Source of the DNA: Clostridia bacterium
GTDB lineage: Bacteria; Bacillota_A; Clostridia; Oscillospirales; Acutalibacteraceae
Direction of reading: 5' to 3'
Assembly (NCBI GenBank): GCA_017390825.1
Contig: JAFPAK010000299.1
Location: 1-7,903, forward strand
DNA length: 7,903 bases
In this document: piece by piece, positions 1-5,765 of the stretch
How positions within the stretch are numbered: position 1 is the stretch's first letter
Layout: each line of letters starts with the position of its first letter
Notes under the pieces: generated by a model
Databases searched by the model: none
The model's input: only the letters and a program-made list of their open reading frames with translations
What the model was told of the DNA's origin: nothing
Program-made: the position numbers and the translations under genes

Positions 1-107
1 TACTGAACTTCATGCCCTTGCGACTGCAAAAATTCACCTAGTTTAAATATGTAAGTTTCCGATCCTCCGTTAGGATGAAGAAACTTATTCACCATCAATA
101 TTTTCAT
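1..107 (-). CDS. Glycosyltransferase, GT4-like, N-terminal 35 codons only (cut by window edge)
   Basis: Reading the minus strand from the ATG at 107-105 gives an open frame to the window edge that starts MKILMVNKFLHPNGGSET and continues YIFKLGEFLQSQGHEV. Seen: a hydrophobic first beta strand, then a glycine-rich loop (NGGSET, residues 13-18), an amphipathic helix, and the GHEV turn near residue 31. This is the typical start of the N-terminal Rossmann domain of GT-B fold glycosyltransferases of the GT4 family, which transfer sugars from nucleotide sugars in cell-surface polysaccharide or glycolipid synthesis. The catalytic C-terminal half lies outside the window, so donor and acceptor cannot be stated. 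The ribosome binding site is weak (GAGAAGAAA, about 8 nt upstream). An in-frame ATG at codon 5 is a less likely start because it would remove half of the first strand. A good promoter lies upstream at 195-223. Confidence 0.8.
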   Translation of the reverse strand, partial: MKILMVNKFLHPNGGSETYIFKLGEFLQSQGHEVQ

Positions 108-194
108 ATATTTTTCTTCTCAAACAATTCATTTTTTTCAGAAAATAACGCAAAAAAGCGCAAAATCCCCATATAAACATCCTCACACATTATA

Positions 195-223
195 ATAATA
201 TCATCTTAAAGTTAAATGGTCAA
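195..223 (-). promoter_or_regulatory. Sigma-A-type promoter with extended -10 for the glycosyltransferase gene
   Basis: On the minus strand, TTGACC (223-218) is followed after 17 nt by TATTAT (200-195), with TG at 203-202, one base before the hexamer, making an extended -10. Transcription would start near 188 and give a leader of about 80 nt before the ATG at 107. The surrounding 108-396 region is A/T-rich and I see no further gene in it. Confidence 0.55.
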
Positions 224-319
224 TAGAATTTATTGATAAATTACATTAAAAATAATTGGCAAATGTATTGTTTTTTAAATAATCTCATTTTTTACAATAA
301 AACAGGTATTTATTTTCAG

Positions 320-352
320 TTATATTGAAGCACAACAGGATAACAATATAAT
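320..352 (+). promoter_or_regulatory. Candidate promoter of the spore protein gene
   Basis: Two overlapping readings are possible. A sigma-A-like pair is TTGAAG (325-330), 16 nt, TATAAT (347-352). A forespore sigma-G-like pair is TTATA (320-324) and CAATATA (344-350), with one mismatch in each to GHATR/CATWHTA and a slightly long 19-nt spacer. In well-studied spore formers alpha/beta SASP genes are read by sigma-G, so the second reading is biologically more expected, while the first fits the bases better. The sequence alone does not decide. Confidence 0.35.
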
Positions 353-396
353 TGCAAACGCAACGCAAATTAGTTTTTAAAGGAGTGAAATATAAA

Positions 397-585
397 ATGT
401 CAAAGCAGTCTTTGGTACCGCAGGCAAGAGAGGCACTTGACAAGTTCAAGATGGAAGCCGCTTCTGAAGTAGGCGTAAACCTCAAAAACGGTTACAACGG
501 CGATCTCACATCTCGTCAGGCAGGTTCTGTAGGCGGTCAGATGGTTAAGAAGATGATCGAATCTTACGAAAACGGCATGAAGTAA
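397..585 (+). CDS. Alpha/beta-type small acid-soluble spore protein (SASP)
   Basis: A 62-residue protein. This family coats DNA in the dormant forespore, shifts it toward an A-like form and protects it from UV and heat; at germination the GPR protease degrades it to amino acids. Seen: the GPR-type site KMEAASEVGV (residues 18-27, expected cut after E20), followed by the family's DNA-binding half NGYNGDLTSRQAGSVGG (31-47) and the closing helix QMVKKMIESYE. The length matches the usual 60-75 residues. The start at 397 is chosen because an AGGAG lies at 381-385, 11 nt upstream, and the family begins just before the first helix. An in-frame ATG at 352 would add 15 residues that run across the ribosome binding site and do not resemble the family. 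It is a single gene, divergent from the glycosyltransferase and convergent with the LUD gene. It indicates an endospore-forming host. Confidence 0.93.
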   Translation: MSKQSLVPQAREALDKFKMEAASEVGVNLKNGYNGDLTSRQAGSVGGQMVKKMIESYENGMK

Positions 586-606
586 ATTTATAGCCGATAA
601 AATTAA

Positions 607-636
607 GGGAGTGTGCTTTATATAAAGCGCACTCCC
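607..636 (-). terminator. Intrinsic terminator between convergent genes, mainly for the minus strand
   Basis: GGGAGTGTGCTTTA (607-620) and TAAAGCGCACTCCC (623-636) form a long stem of about 13 pairs with one G-U pair and a small TATA loop. On the minus strand the stem is followed by TTAATTTTAT, an acceptable U-rich tract, so it should end the LUD gene transcript. On the plus strand the stem is followed by AAAGACTAAAG with no T-run, so for the spore protein gene it would be a weak terminator or a 3' protective hairpin. Confidence 0.7.
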
Positions 637-654
637 AAAGACTAAAGATACATA

Positions 655-1281
655 TTAATAACCGAGATTTTCACCTACTAGAATTACCTTGATCCTGCCT
701 GCAGGGCGGGACACACGGGTCGTTACCATATGAACGCAGACTGTTTGCTCACTCTTGCAATCAGTACATCTGCCGCCCATTTTACAACCTGTAACGATAT
801 CAAAGCGCTGTGCATTTATCGGCGCTGCTACAGTTCTTGCACGGGTAAGAGCATCCTCTGCTGTTTTAGCTATTTTATTGATGCCGGCAATTACTATAAC
901 GCTTTTAGGACCGAATATCATTGCAGCAACACGGTTTCCGTTACCGTCAATATTGACAAGCTGACCGTCCTCGCTTATAGCATTTGCGCTCATAATATAT
1001 GTATCTGCAAAAAATGCTTCACGCATAGCCTTACCGGGATCTTCTGCCTCGGCACGGTCAATACAGTTATAATTTCCGCTTTTCACAGCATCGATAAGAC
1101 CTATCTCCTTTGCGGTCATCGTGCCGCCCCATGTGACGGTATCACCCTCCGGGATAAGCGATAAAGCAAGTTCTTTTGCTTCACTTGCAGTATTAACATA
1201 GTAAGCGTCAAAATGGCGCTTTTTCAATGCTTGAACTACACTTGCTCCAAATTTTTCGTTTCTTATTTCAAACGGTGTCAT
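655..1281 (-). CDS. LUD-domain protein (LutC/YkgG-like, DUF162)
   Basis: A 208-residue protein of the LUD superfamily, which includes LutC, a subunit of the LutABC lactate-oxidising complex of B. subtilis. Seen: TVTWGGTMT (48-56), SANAISEDGQLVNIDGNGNR (98-117), MIFGPKSVIVIAGINKI (121-137), and a C-terminal cysteine group C166, C172, C175, C182 in the stretch GCKMGGRCTDCKSEQTVC, which looks like a metal or Fe-S site. The start at 1281 has a perfect AGGAGG (1295-1290 on the minus strand) 8 nt upstream. The gene follows the zinc-ribbon membrane protein gene by 16 nt, so they are probably cotranscribed, and it ends at the hairpin 607-636. No LutA or LutB lies nearby, so a role in lactate use is not supported by context. 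Stand-alone LUD proteins with this cysteine tail are common in clostridia and their substrate is, as far as I know, not settled. Family assignment is firm; function is open. Confidence 0.85.
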   Translation of the reverse strand: MTPFEIRNEKFGASVVQALKKRHFDAYYVNTASEAKELALSLIPEGDTVTWGGTMTAKEIGLIDAVKSGNYNCIDRAEAEDPGKAMREAFFADTYIMSANAISEDGQLVNIDGNGNRVAAMIFGPKSVIVIAGINKIAKTAEDALTRARTVAAPINAQRFDIVTGCKMGGRCTDCKSEQTVCVHMVTTRVSRPAGRIKVILVGENLGY

Positions 1282-1297
1282 TATTATTTCCTCCTAT

Positions 1298-1762
1298 TTA
1301 TGATCTGCCTTTAAATGTAGAACGGCATTTCGGACAGGTAATAGTTATCTTACCCTTTCCGAGCGGCACACGCAGCTTTGCCTTGCATTTTTTGCATTTA
1401 AAATATTTATACTGATTTTTCGGCTGTTCGTAAAAACTGGTATCATATCCATTACTATAACCTTTATATCCGCCGTATGTTCCGCTGTTACTTTTCTTAC
1501 GGAATTTTGAGACAAACTGCAGATATTTATCATTCTCACGGCGACGGGCATCAAGGTTGCGTGACAAAAATCTGAATATTGCCCAAGCAAGCAATGCATA
1601 TGAGATAACAACCAAAACAAGATATAGCGTTGCAAATGGGATGAACCACCGTAATATGCTTGCTGTAAGCGATACTGCCATCGATGCAATGAGAAGCACG
1701 AAATTCAAACTGTCAAACCCGTTTCTGCCCTGCATAAACTGCATTAATCTGTATCTGAACAT
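1298..1762 (-). CDS. Small membrane protein with C-terminal zinc ribbon
   Basis: A 154-residue protein. Seen: a short basic start (MFRYRLMQFMQGRNG), two hydrophobic helices (about 17-37 and 41-66) separated by a tight turn, a charged stretch (RRRENDKYLQFVSKFRKK), a Gly/Tyr/Ser-rich linker (93-118), and a CxxC...CxxC zinc ribbon (C123, C126, C143, C146; KCKKCKAKL and ITCPKCRSTF). The ribbon is expected on the cytoplasmic side, judging from the many positive residues that follow the second helix. I recognise the architecture as one met in clostridia, but know no defined function. The open frame extends back to 1981, but that extension crosses the purE promoter and has no family look. The start at 1762 is chosen because AAAGGAG lies 12 nt upstream, a spacing shared with other genes here. 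The ATG at 1774 abuts that site and is less likely. It is the first gene of a two-gene unit with the LUD gene. Confidence 0.75.
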   Translation of the reverse strand: MFRYRLMQFMQGRNGFDSLNFVLLIASMAVSLTASILRWFIPFATLYLVLVVISYALLAWAIFRFLSRNLDARRRENDKYLQFVSKFRKKSNSGTYGGYKGYSNGYDTSFYEQPKNQYKYFKCKKCKAKLRVPLGKGKITITCPKCRSTFKGRS

Positions 1763-1789
1763 ATAAGAATACATCTCCTTTATGTATTT

Positions 1790-1821
1790 ATTATATACTA
1801 AATTCCCGATGATTTTGTTAA
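1790..1821 (-). promoter_or_regulatory. Candidate promoter of the zinc-ribbon/LUD unit
   Basis: On the minus strand TTAACA (1821-1816) is followed by TATATA (1797-1792) after 18 nt, or by TATAAT (1795-1790) after 20 nt. Either would start transcription close to 1783-1785, leaving a short leader before the ATG at 1762 that holds the ribosome binding site. The hexamers are plausible but lie in A/T-rich DNA, so chance matches are likely. The stretch between this site and the purE promoter (1822-1936) carries no gene that I can see. Confidence 0.4.
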
Positions 1822-1936
1822 TAGAAAATAAACTTTTTAAGTAAATTACGGTGATTTTGCAAAATTGCCAAGTGAAGTGTGGTTTTTTAGTGAAATTTAT
1901 GCAAAAGGTAAAAATAAAAAAGTTTGTCTGTTTTTG

Positions 1937-1966
1937 TTGACAGAAACGCAAAATATATGTTAAAAT
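1937..1966 (+). promoter_or_regulatory. Strong promoter of the purine operon
   Basis: A perfect -35 TTGACA (1937-1942), an 18-nt spacer, and -10 TAAAAT (1961-1966) preceded by TG at 1958-1959, which makes an extended -10. Upstream are A-tracts (about 1901-1921) that resemble an UP element. Transcription is expected to start near 1973. This is the best promoter in the window. It sits about 170 nt before the purE start codon, so a long leader is made. Confidence 0.8.
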
Positions 1967-1998
1967 ACATCTGTATTCCACTTGGAGGTATCAGTGCA

Positions 1999-2088
1999 AT
2001 GAAGCAGTTTATCACTCATAAAGCCTGCTGTGTCGGGATAGTTGCGTGCAAATTGCCGAATTGCAAGCATTTCACACCACAAGTATAA
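1999..2088 (+). CDS. Possible 29-residue cysteine-rich leader peptide
   Basis: An ATG at 1999 preceded by GGAGG (1984-1988) with a 10-nt gap, the same spacing as the purM ribosome binding site and close to that of purF and the SASP gene. It opens 29 codons and ends with TAA at 2086-2088, 4 nt before the terminator stem. The peptide begins MKQFITHKACC and has four cysteines (C10, C11, C17, C22) among basic and hydrophobic residues, as in VACKLPNCKHF. There is no signal peptide and no family I recognise. A ribosome halted at the stop codon would cover the 5' arm of the terminator and favour readthrough into purE, as expected for a leader peptide. Against it: the frame is short, and its ribosome binding site lies inside the possible stem P1. 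It may be a chance frame inside a structured RNA. Confidence 0.35.
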   Translation: MKQFITHKACCVGIVACKLPNCKHFTPQV

Positions 2089-2092
2089 TTAT

Positions 2093-2124
2093 AGCTGTCC
2101 ATTTTCGGACGGCTTTTTCTTTTT
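2093..2124 (+). terminator. Intrinsic terminator inside the purE leader
   Basis: AGCTGTCC (2093-2100) and GGACGGCT (2107-2114) form an 8-bp stem with one G-U pair and the loop ATTTTC, followed directly by a tract with 10 further T in 11-12 positions (2114-2124, one C). This is a textbook Rho-independent terminator. It lies after the operon's promoter and 18 nt before the purE ATG, with no gene ending between them apart from the possible leader frame, so it most likely works as an attenuator. Confidence 0.88.
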
Positions 2125-2142
2125 GAAAGGACGGTAATTTCA

Positions 2143-2637
2143 ATGAAAAAAGTAGGCATTGTAATGGGTAGCGCAAGCGATCTGCCGGTCGTACAGAAGG
2201 CTATCGATACTTTAGAAGAATTCGGTGTACCTTATGAGGTACATATTTACTCCGCTCACCGCACCCCCGTGCAGGCGAGAGATTTTGCAATAAACGCACG
2301 AAAAAATGACTTCGGCGCAATTATTGCAGCTGCAGGAAAAGCTGCTCACCTTGCAGGTGCTCTTGCAGCAAACACAACACTGCCGGTTATCGGTATCCCC
2401 GTAAAATCCTCAACCTTTGACGGTATGGATGCATTGCTCTCAACCGTCCAGATGCCAAGCGGTATCCCCGTTGCAACCGTTGCAGTTGACGGTGCAGCGA
2501 ACGCAGCGCTTCTTGCAATGCAGATAATCTCTGTTGCTGACAGCGATATAGCAGCGCTTCTTGATAAGCAGCGTGAGGATAACGCAAAAAAGGTGCTCCA
2601 AAGCGATGCAGAGATATCATCAAAATACAATAAATAA
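2143..2637 (+). CDS. purE: N5-carboxyaminoimidazole ribonucleotide mutase, class I PurE
   Basis: A 164-residue cytosolic enzyme that moves the carboxyl of N5-CAIR to C4 to make CAIR, the sixth stage of IMP synthesis; the family forms octamers. Seen: the phosphate loop MGSASDLPV (8-16), the SAHRTP motif with the catalytic histidine H39, the second active-site loop [14 protein letters not shown] (63-76), PVIGIPV (81-87) and [13 protein letters not shown] (103-115). SAHR and AHL place it in class I rather than the class II AIR carboxylases, which lack AHLPG. The usual AHLPG is AHLAG here, with alanine for proline. Length is normal. PurE of class I normally works with PurK, which is absent from the window; purK may lie elsewhere or CO2/AIR may be used directly. 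The ribosome binding site AAAGGACGG is about 10-12 nt upstream. First gene after the attenuator; 20 nt before purF. Confidence 0.95.
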   Translation: MKKVGIVMGSASDLPVVQKAIDTLEEFGVPYEVHIYSAHRTPVQARDFAINARKNDFGAIIAAAGKAAHLAGALAANTTLPVIGIPVKSSTFDGMDALLSTVQMPSGIPVATVAVDGAANAALLAMQIISVADSDIAALLDKQREDNAKKVLQSDAEISSKYNK

Positions 2638-2657
2638 TTGAAAGGATCAAAATATAT

Positions 2658-4091
2658 ATGCGTAAACTCAATGAAGAATGTGGTGTATTTGGTATTTACT
2701 CTCCCTTCACCTGTGATGTTGCATCCTCTGTTTATTACGGACTTTTCTCTTTGCAGCACAGAGGTCAGGAAAGCTGCGGCATCGTTGTAAATGATGACGG
2801 ACTTTTCACCACTCATAAGGACGAAGGTATTGTAAACGATGTTTTCACACATCAAATACTTAATTCTTTGGGCGAAGGCAACATAGCTATCGGTCATGTC
2901 CGCTATGGCACCTCCGGTACCAAAGGCCGTGAGAATGCACAGCCTACTGTTGTAAACCATATAAAAGGCCGTATGGCACTTGCTCATAACGGATGTCTTA
3001 TAAATACTGACCTGCTTCGCGATGAGCTTGAATTGCAGGGTTCTATTTTTCACACAGTAAGTGATACCGAGGTTATTTCTTATATCATTACTAAAGAACG
3101 CCTTACAGCGCCATCTATAGAACAGGCAGTATGTCAGGCAATGGGAAAAATAAAGGGTGCTTATTCGCTTATCGTAATGTCCCCTTCAAAGCTTATTGCT
3201 GCGCGTGACCCGCACGGTCTGCGTCCGCTTTGCTACGGCATCACTGAAGACGGCAGGTATATTATTGCATCCGAAAGCTGTGCTCTTGATGCAGCAGGAG
3301 CTAAGATGATCCGTGAGCTTATGCCCGGTGAGATCATTATTTTTGATAAGAAGGGCGTCCGCACGATCACTGAGCATTGCAATAAATGCGATCCTAAATT
3401 CTGTGTGTTTGAGTATATTTACTTTGCCCGTCCCGACTCATGTATAGACGGTTGCTCAGTACATAATGCACGCCTTCGTGCAGGTATGCACCTCGCCAAG
3501 GAGCATCCGGTAGAAGCAGATGTGGTTATCGGAGTTCCCGATTCCGGTCTTGACGCTGCTATCGGCTACGCTATGGGTTCGGGTATTCCGTATGAAATAG
3601 GCTTTATCAAGAATAAGTATATCGGCAGAACTTTTATCGTTCCCGGTCAGAAAACTCGTGAAGATAAGGTCAGAATCAAGCTTAATGTTATCGAAAGTGT
3701 TGTAAAAGGCAAGCGGGTTGTCATGGTTGATGACTCTATAGTACGAGGTACGACCTGTGCACGAATCATCAAGCTGCTTCGTGATGCAGGTGCAAAAGAG
3801 GTACATATGAGAGTCTCCTCTCCCCCATTCATTGAGCCTTGCTACTATGGTACGGATATCGGCTCAAGAGAGGCACTTATTGCAAACAATCACTCTATCA
3901 GCGAGATAGCAAAGATAATTGATGTTGATACTTTAGGATATCTTAGCCTTGAAGCAACAAAACAGCTTGCATATGACAAGGAATGTCAGGGCTTCTGTAC
4001 CGCTTGCTTCGACGGTGAATATCCGACCGAAGCGCCGGTAATAACACGCAAAAACAAATTCAATAAGAAAATATCCGAAAAGAATATATAA
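2658..4091 (+). CDS. purF: Amidophosphoribosyltransferase (glutamine PRPP amidotransferase), Fe-S type
   Basis: A 477-residue enzyme that makes 5-phosphoribosylamine from PRPP and glutamine, the committed step of purine synthesis. Seen: a seven-residue propeptide MRKLNEE, then C8, the nucleophile that becomes the N-terminus after self-cleavage (CGVFGIY); Ntn glutaminase motifs [11 protein letters not shown] (31-41), GHVRYGTSG (79-87) and AHNGCLIN (109-116); [11 protein letters not shown] (251-261); and the PRPP loop [13 protein letters not shown] (354-366) of the phosphoribosyltransferase domain. C249, C395, C447 and C450 (EPCYYG and [12 protein letters not shown]) match the four ligands of the [4Fe-4S] cluster in B. 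subtilis PurF, so the enzyme is probably oxygen-sensitive. Length matches that group. Feedback inhibition by AMP, ADP and GMP is known for the family. The ribosome binding site AAAGGA (2641-2646) is 11 nt upstream. It sits between purE and purM, 20 and 22 nt away. Confidence 0.97.
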   Translation: MRKLNEECGVFGIYSPFTCDVASSVYYGLFSLQHRGQESCGIVVNDDGLFTTHKDEGIVNDVFTHQILNSLGEGNIAIGHVRYGTSGTKGRENAQPTVVNHIKGRMALAHNGCLINTDLLRDELELQGSIFHTVSDTEVISYIITKERLTAPSIEQAVCQAMGKIKGAYSLIVMSPSKLIAARDPHGLRPLCYGITEDGRYIIASESCALDAAGAKMIRELMPGEIIIFDKKGVRTITEHCNKCDPKFCVFEYIYFARPDSCIDGCSVHNARLRAGMHLAKEHPVEADVVIGVPDSGLDAAIGYAMGSGIPYEIGFIKNKYIGRTFIVPGQKTREDKVRIKLNVIESVVKGKRVVMVDDSIVRGTTCARIIKLLRDAGAKEVHMRVSSPPFIEPCYYGTDIGSREALIANNHSISEIAKIIDVDTLGYLSLEATKQLAYDKECQGFCTACFDGEYPTEAPVITRKNKFNKKISEKNI

Positions 4092-4113
4092 AATTTGAAA
4101 GGAAACCTGAACG

Positions 4114-5157
4114 ATGAATAAAAACAGTTTCTCTGAAAGCTACAAGGAGGCAGGCGTTGATATTACTGCCGGTTACAAAGCGGTTTCTCTTATGAAGGAG
4201 CATATTGCTAAAACGGTTACAAGCGGTGTGCTTGACGGCATCGGCGGTTTTGGCGGTCTTTTTGAAATGGATCTTACCGGTATTGAAAAACCGGTATTGG
4301 TGAGCGGCACCGACGGTGTAGGCACAAAGCTTAAGTTAGCATTTTTGACAGATATTCACGATACTATCGGTATCGACTGCGTGGCTATGTGTGCAAATGA
4401 TATCGTTTGCTGTGGTGCTAAACCGCTTTTGTTCCTCGACTACATTGCAGTTGGTAAAAATGTGCCTGAGCGTGTTGCGGAGATAGTGTCAGGCGTTGCA
4501 GAAGGTTGTGTTCAATCCGGTGCGGCGCTTGTCGGCGGTGAAACTGCTGAAATGCCCGGCTTTTATGATGTTGATGAATATGATGTAGCAGGCTTCTGTG
4601 TTGGTGTTGTTGATAAATCTAAAATACTTGACAACCGCAATGTTAAAGCAGGCGATGTGCTTATTGCACTTCCTTCAAGCGGCTTCCATTCAAACGGATA
4701 TTCACTTGTAAGAAAGATCTTTGATGTTGATAACGCTGACCTTACCGCTCCAGTTGCAGAATATGGCGGTAAGTCTTTGGGTGAAGTGCTTATCACTCCT
4801 ACAAAGATATATGTTAAGCCCATCTTGAAGTTACTTGATGAGGTTACGGTCAAATCTATCGCTCACATCACAGGCGGCGGATTCTTTGAGAATATTCCGC
4901 GTGCACTCCCAGATGGTATCAGCGCTAAGATCGAAAAGGCTGCTGTAAAGACTCCGCCTATCTTTAGTATCGCTGCCAAGAAAGGCGGTATTGATGAGCG
5001 TGAAATGTTCAATACCTTCAATATGGGTGTGGGTATGACCGTTGTTGTAGCTAAAGAAGATGCTGACAAAGCTATTGAAGTGCTTAAGTCAGCAGGTGAA
5101 GATGCTTATATCCTCGGCGAGACCGTTGAGGGTGATGACGGAGTGATTTTATGTTAA
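4114..5157 (+). CDS. purM: Phosphoribosylformylglycinamidine cyclo-ligase (AIR synthetase)
   Basis: A 347-residue cytosolic enzyme that uses ATP to close the imidazole ring, turning FGAM into AIR. It belongs to the PurM/PurL/SelD/HypE ATPase fold and acts as a dimer. Seen: YKEAGVDI (10-17), the ATP-site loop SGTDGVGTKLKLA (64-76), CANDIVCCGAKPLLFLDY (93-110), VGGETAEMPGFY (140-151), PSSGFHSNGYSLVRK (187-201), HITGGGFFENIPR (251-263) and FNMGVGM (302-308). All the family's sequence blocks are present, in order, and length is normal. The ribosome binding site AAAGGA is 10 nt before the ATG. Its 3' end overlaps purN by 7 nt (5151-5157), a sign of translational coupling. Confidence 0.97.
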   Translation: MNKNSFSESYKEAGVDITAGYKAVSLMKEHIAKTVTSGVLDGIGGFGGLFEMDLTGIEKPVLVSGTDGVGTKLKLAFLTDIHDTIGIDCVAMCANDIVCCGAKPLLFLDYIAVGKNVPERVAEIVSGVAEGCVQSGAALVGGETAEMPGFYDVDEYDVAGFCVGVVDKSKILDNRNVKAGDVLIALPSSGFHSNGYSLVRKIFDVDNADLTAPVAEYGGKSLGEVLITPTKIYVKPILKLLDEVTVKSIAHITGGGFFENIPRALPDGISAKIEKAAVKTPPIFSIAAKKGGIDEREMFNTFNMGVGMTVVVAKEDADKAIEVLKSAGEDAYILGETVEGDDGVILC

Positions 5158-5744
5158 CCAAAATTGCGGTGCTGGTATCCGGCGGAGGAACTAATCTGCA
5201 GGCGCTGATAGATGCCGAAAAAAGCGGAATCATCAAAAGCGGAAAGATCGAAGTTGTTATATCCAGCTCCGAAAATGCCTATGCGCTGACAAGAGCGGAG
5301 AATGCCGGTATTGAGGGGATCTGTATCAGCAAAAAGAAATACGGCGCTGATTTTGAAAAAGAAATCATCGATCAGCTTGAAAAGCGCAGTATAGATATAA
5401 TAGTGCTTGCAGGCTTTATGTGTATACTTTCTGCTGATTTCACAAGGAAGTATGACAAACGCATAATAAATATCCACCCAAGTCTTATCCCCTCATTTTG
5501 CGGTGACGGTTTTTATGGTCTGCATGTACATGAAGCAGCGCTCGCTAAAGGCGTTAAGGTGACAGGTGCTACGGTGCATTTTGTTAATGAGATAACCGAC
5601 GGCGGCGAGATCATTATGCAAAAAGCAGTTGATGTATTGCCTAACGATACTCCGGAAACCCTGCAAAAGCGGGTCATGAAAGAGGCTGAATGGATAATAC
5701 TTCCTCAGGCAGTCGAAAGCGTTTGCAAGCAATACCAGAATTAA
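5151..5744 (+). CDS. purN: Phosphoribosylglycinamide (GAR) formyltransferase, folate-dependent
   Basis: A 197-residue enzyme that passes the formyl group of 10-formyltetrahydrofolate to GAR to give FGAR. Seen: VLVSGGGTNLQALIDA (7-22), the GAR phosphate loop; VLAGFMCILS (85-94); INIHPSLIPSF (106-116) with the catalytic N107 and H109; ATVHFVNEITDGGEII (140-155) with the third catalytic residue D150; and a C-terminal helix. The active-site triad N-H-D is intact. Between PSF and GLHVHEAAL the protein carries CGDGFY, a few residues longer than the PSF-x-GLH of the E. coli enzyme, a variant I recall from anaerobes. The start overlaps the purM stop region by 7 nt and has no separate strong ribosome binding site, so it is probably translationally coupled to purM. 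purD follows after 21 nt; in several clostridia purH would lie here, but it is absent. Confidence 0.95.
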   Translation: MLTKIAVLVSGGGTNLQALIDAEKSGIIKSGKIEVVISSSENAYALTRAENAGIEGICISKKKYGADFEKEIIDQLEKRSIDIIVLAGFMCILSADFTRKYDKRIINIHPSLIPSFCGDGFYGLHVHEAALAKGVKVTGATVHFVNEITDGGEIIMQKAVDVLPNDTPETLQKRVMKEAEWIILPQAVESVCKQYQN

Positions 5745-5765
5745 GAAGGGCGGTTTAGCATTATA

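Larger units (their letters stand above)
1973..2142 (+). promoter_or_regulatory. purE leader: candidate transcription attenuator of unknown signal
   Basis: The leader has an intrinsic terminator before the operon, so readthrough must be controlled or partial. Seen, by hand folding: stem P1 pairs 1980-1984 (ACTTG) with 2080-2084 (CAAGT) and 1987-1989 (GGT) with 2076-2078 (ACC). Hairpin P2 pairs 2003-2012 (AGCAGTTTAT) with 2018-2022 and 2025-2029 (ATAAA and CTGCT, 2-nt bulge between), loop CACTC. Hairpin P3 pairs 2047-2051 (TGCAA) with 2061-2065 (TTGCA), with inner TT/AA, outer TGC/GCA and loop GCCG. Together these make a three-way junction. GGATAGTT (2036-2043) can also pair with AGCTGTCC (2093-2100), the 5' arm of the terminator, and so act as an antiterminator. 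I see no match to the known purine, ZTP, PRPP, THF or T-box consensus sequences as I remember them. The same stretch holds a short cysteine-rich frame, so a leader-peptide mechanism is an equal alternative. Confidence 0.6.

Noticed and set aside
352..396. Longer start for the spore protein at 352
   Set aside because: The added residues cover the ribosome binding site AGGAG and do not match the SASP family, while 397 fits both.
730..1164. A 144-codon plus-strand open frame
   Set aside because: It lies fully antisense to the LUD gene, has no family features and no good ribosome binding site; it is a shadow frame.
1925..1943. Small inverted repeat TGTC...GACA overlapping the -35
   Set aside because: Only four pairs, one arm being part of the -35 hexamer; too short to call an operator.
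1763..1981. N-terminal extension of the zinc-ribbon protein gene to an ATG at 1981
   Set aside because: The extra 73 codons run antisense across the purE promoter, show no family look, and a ribosome binding site fits the start at 1762.
2053..2063. Possible PurBox (core CCGAA) in the leader
   Set aside because: It matches only part of the B. subtilis PurR site, stands alone instead of in a pair, and lies downstream of the promoter inside a possible hairpin loop.
2346..3053. A 235-codon minus-strand open frame across purE and purF
   Set aside because: It is antisense to two clearly identified enzymes, with low-complexity composition in part and no recognisable domain.
4276..4299. Short direct repeat ACCGGTATTG in purM
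   Set aside because: The two copies lie in the coding sequence for a normal PurM segment (LTGIEKPVLVS) and look like chance.
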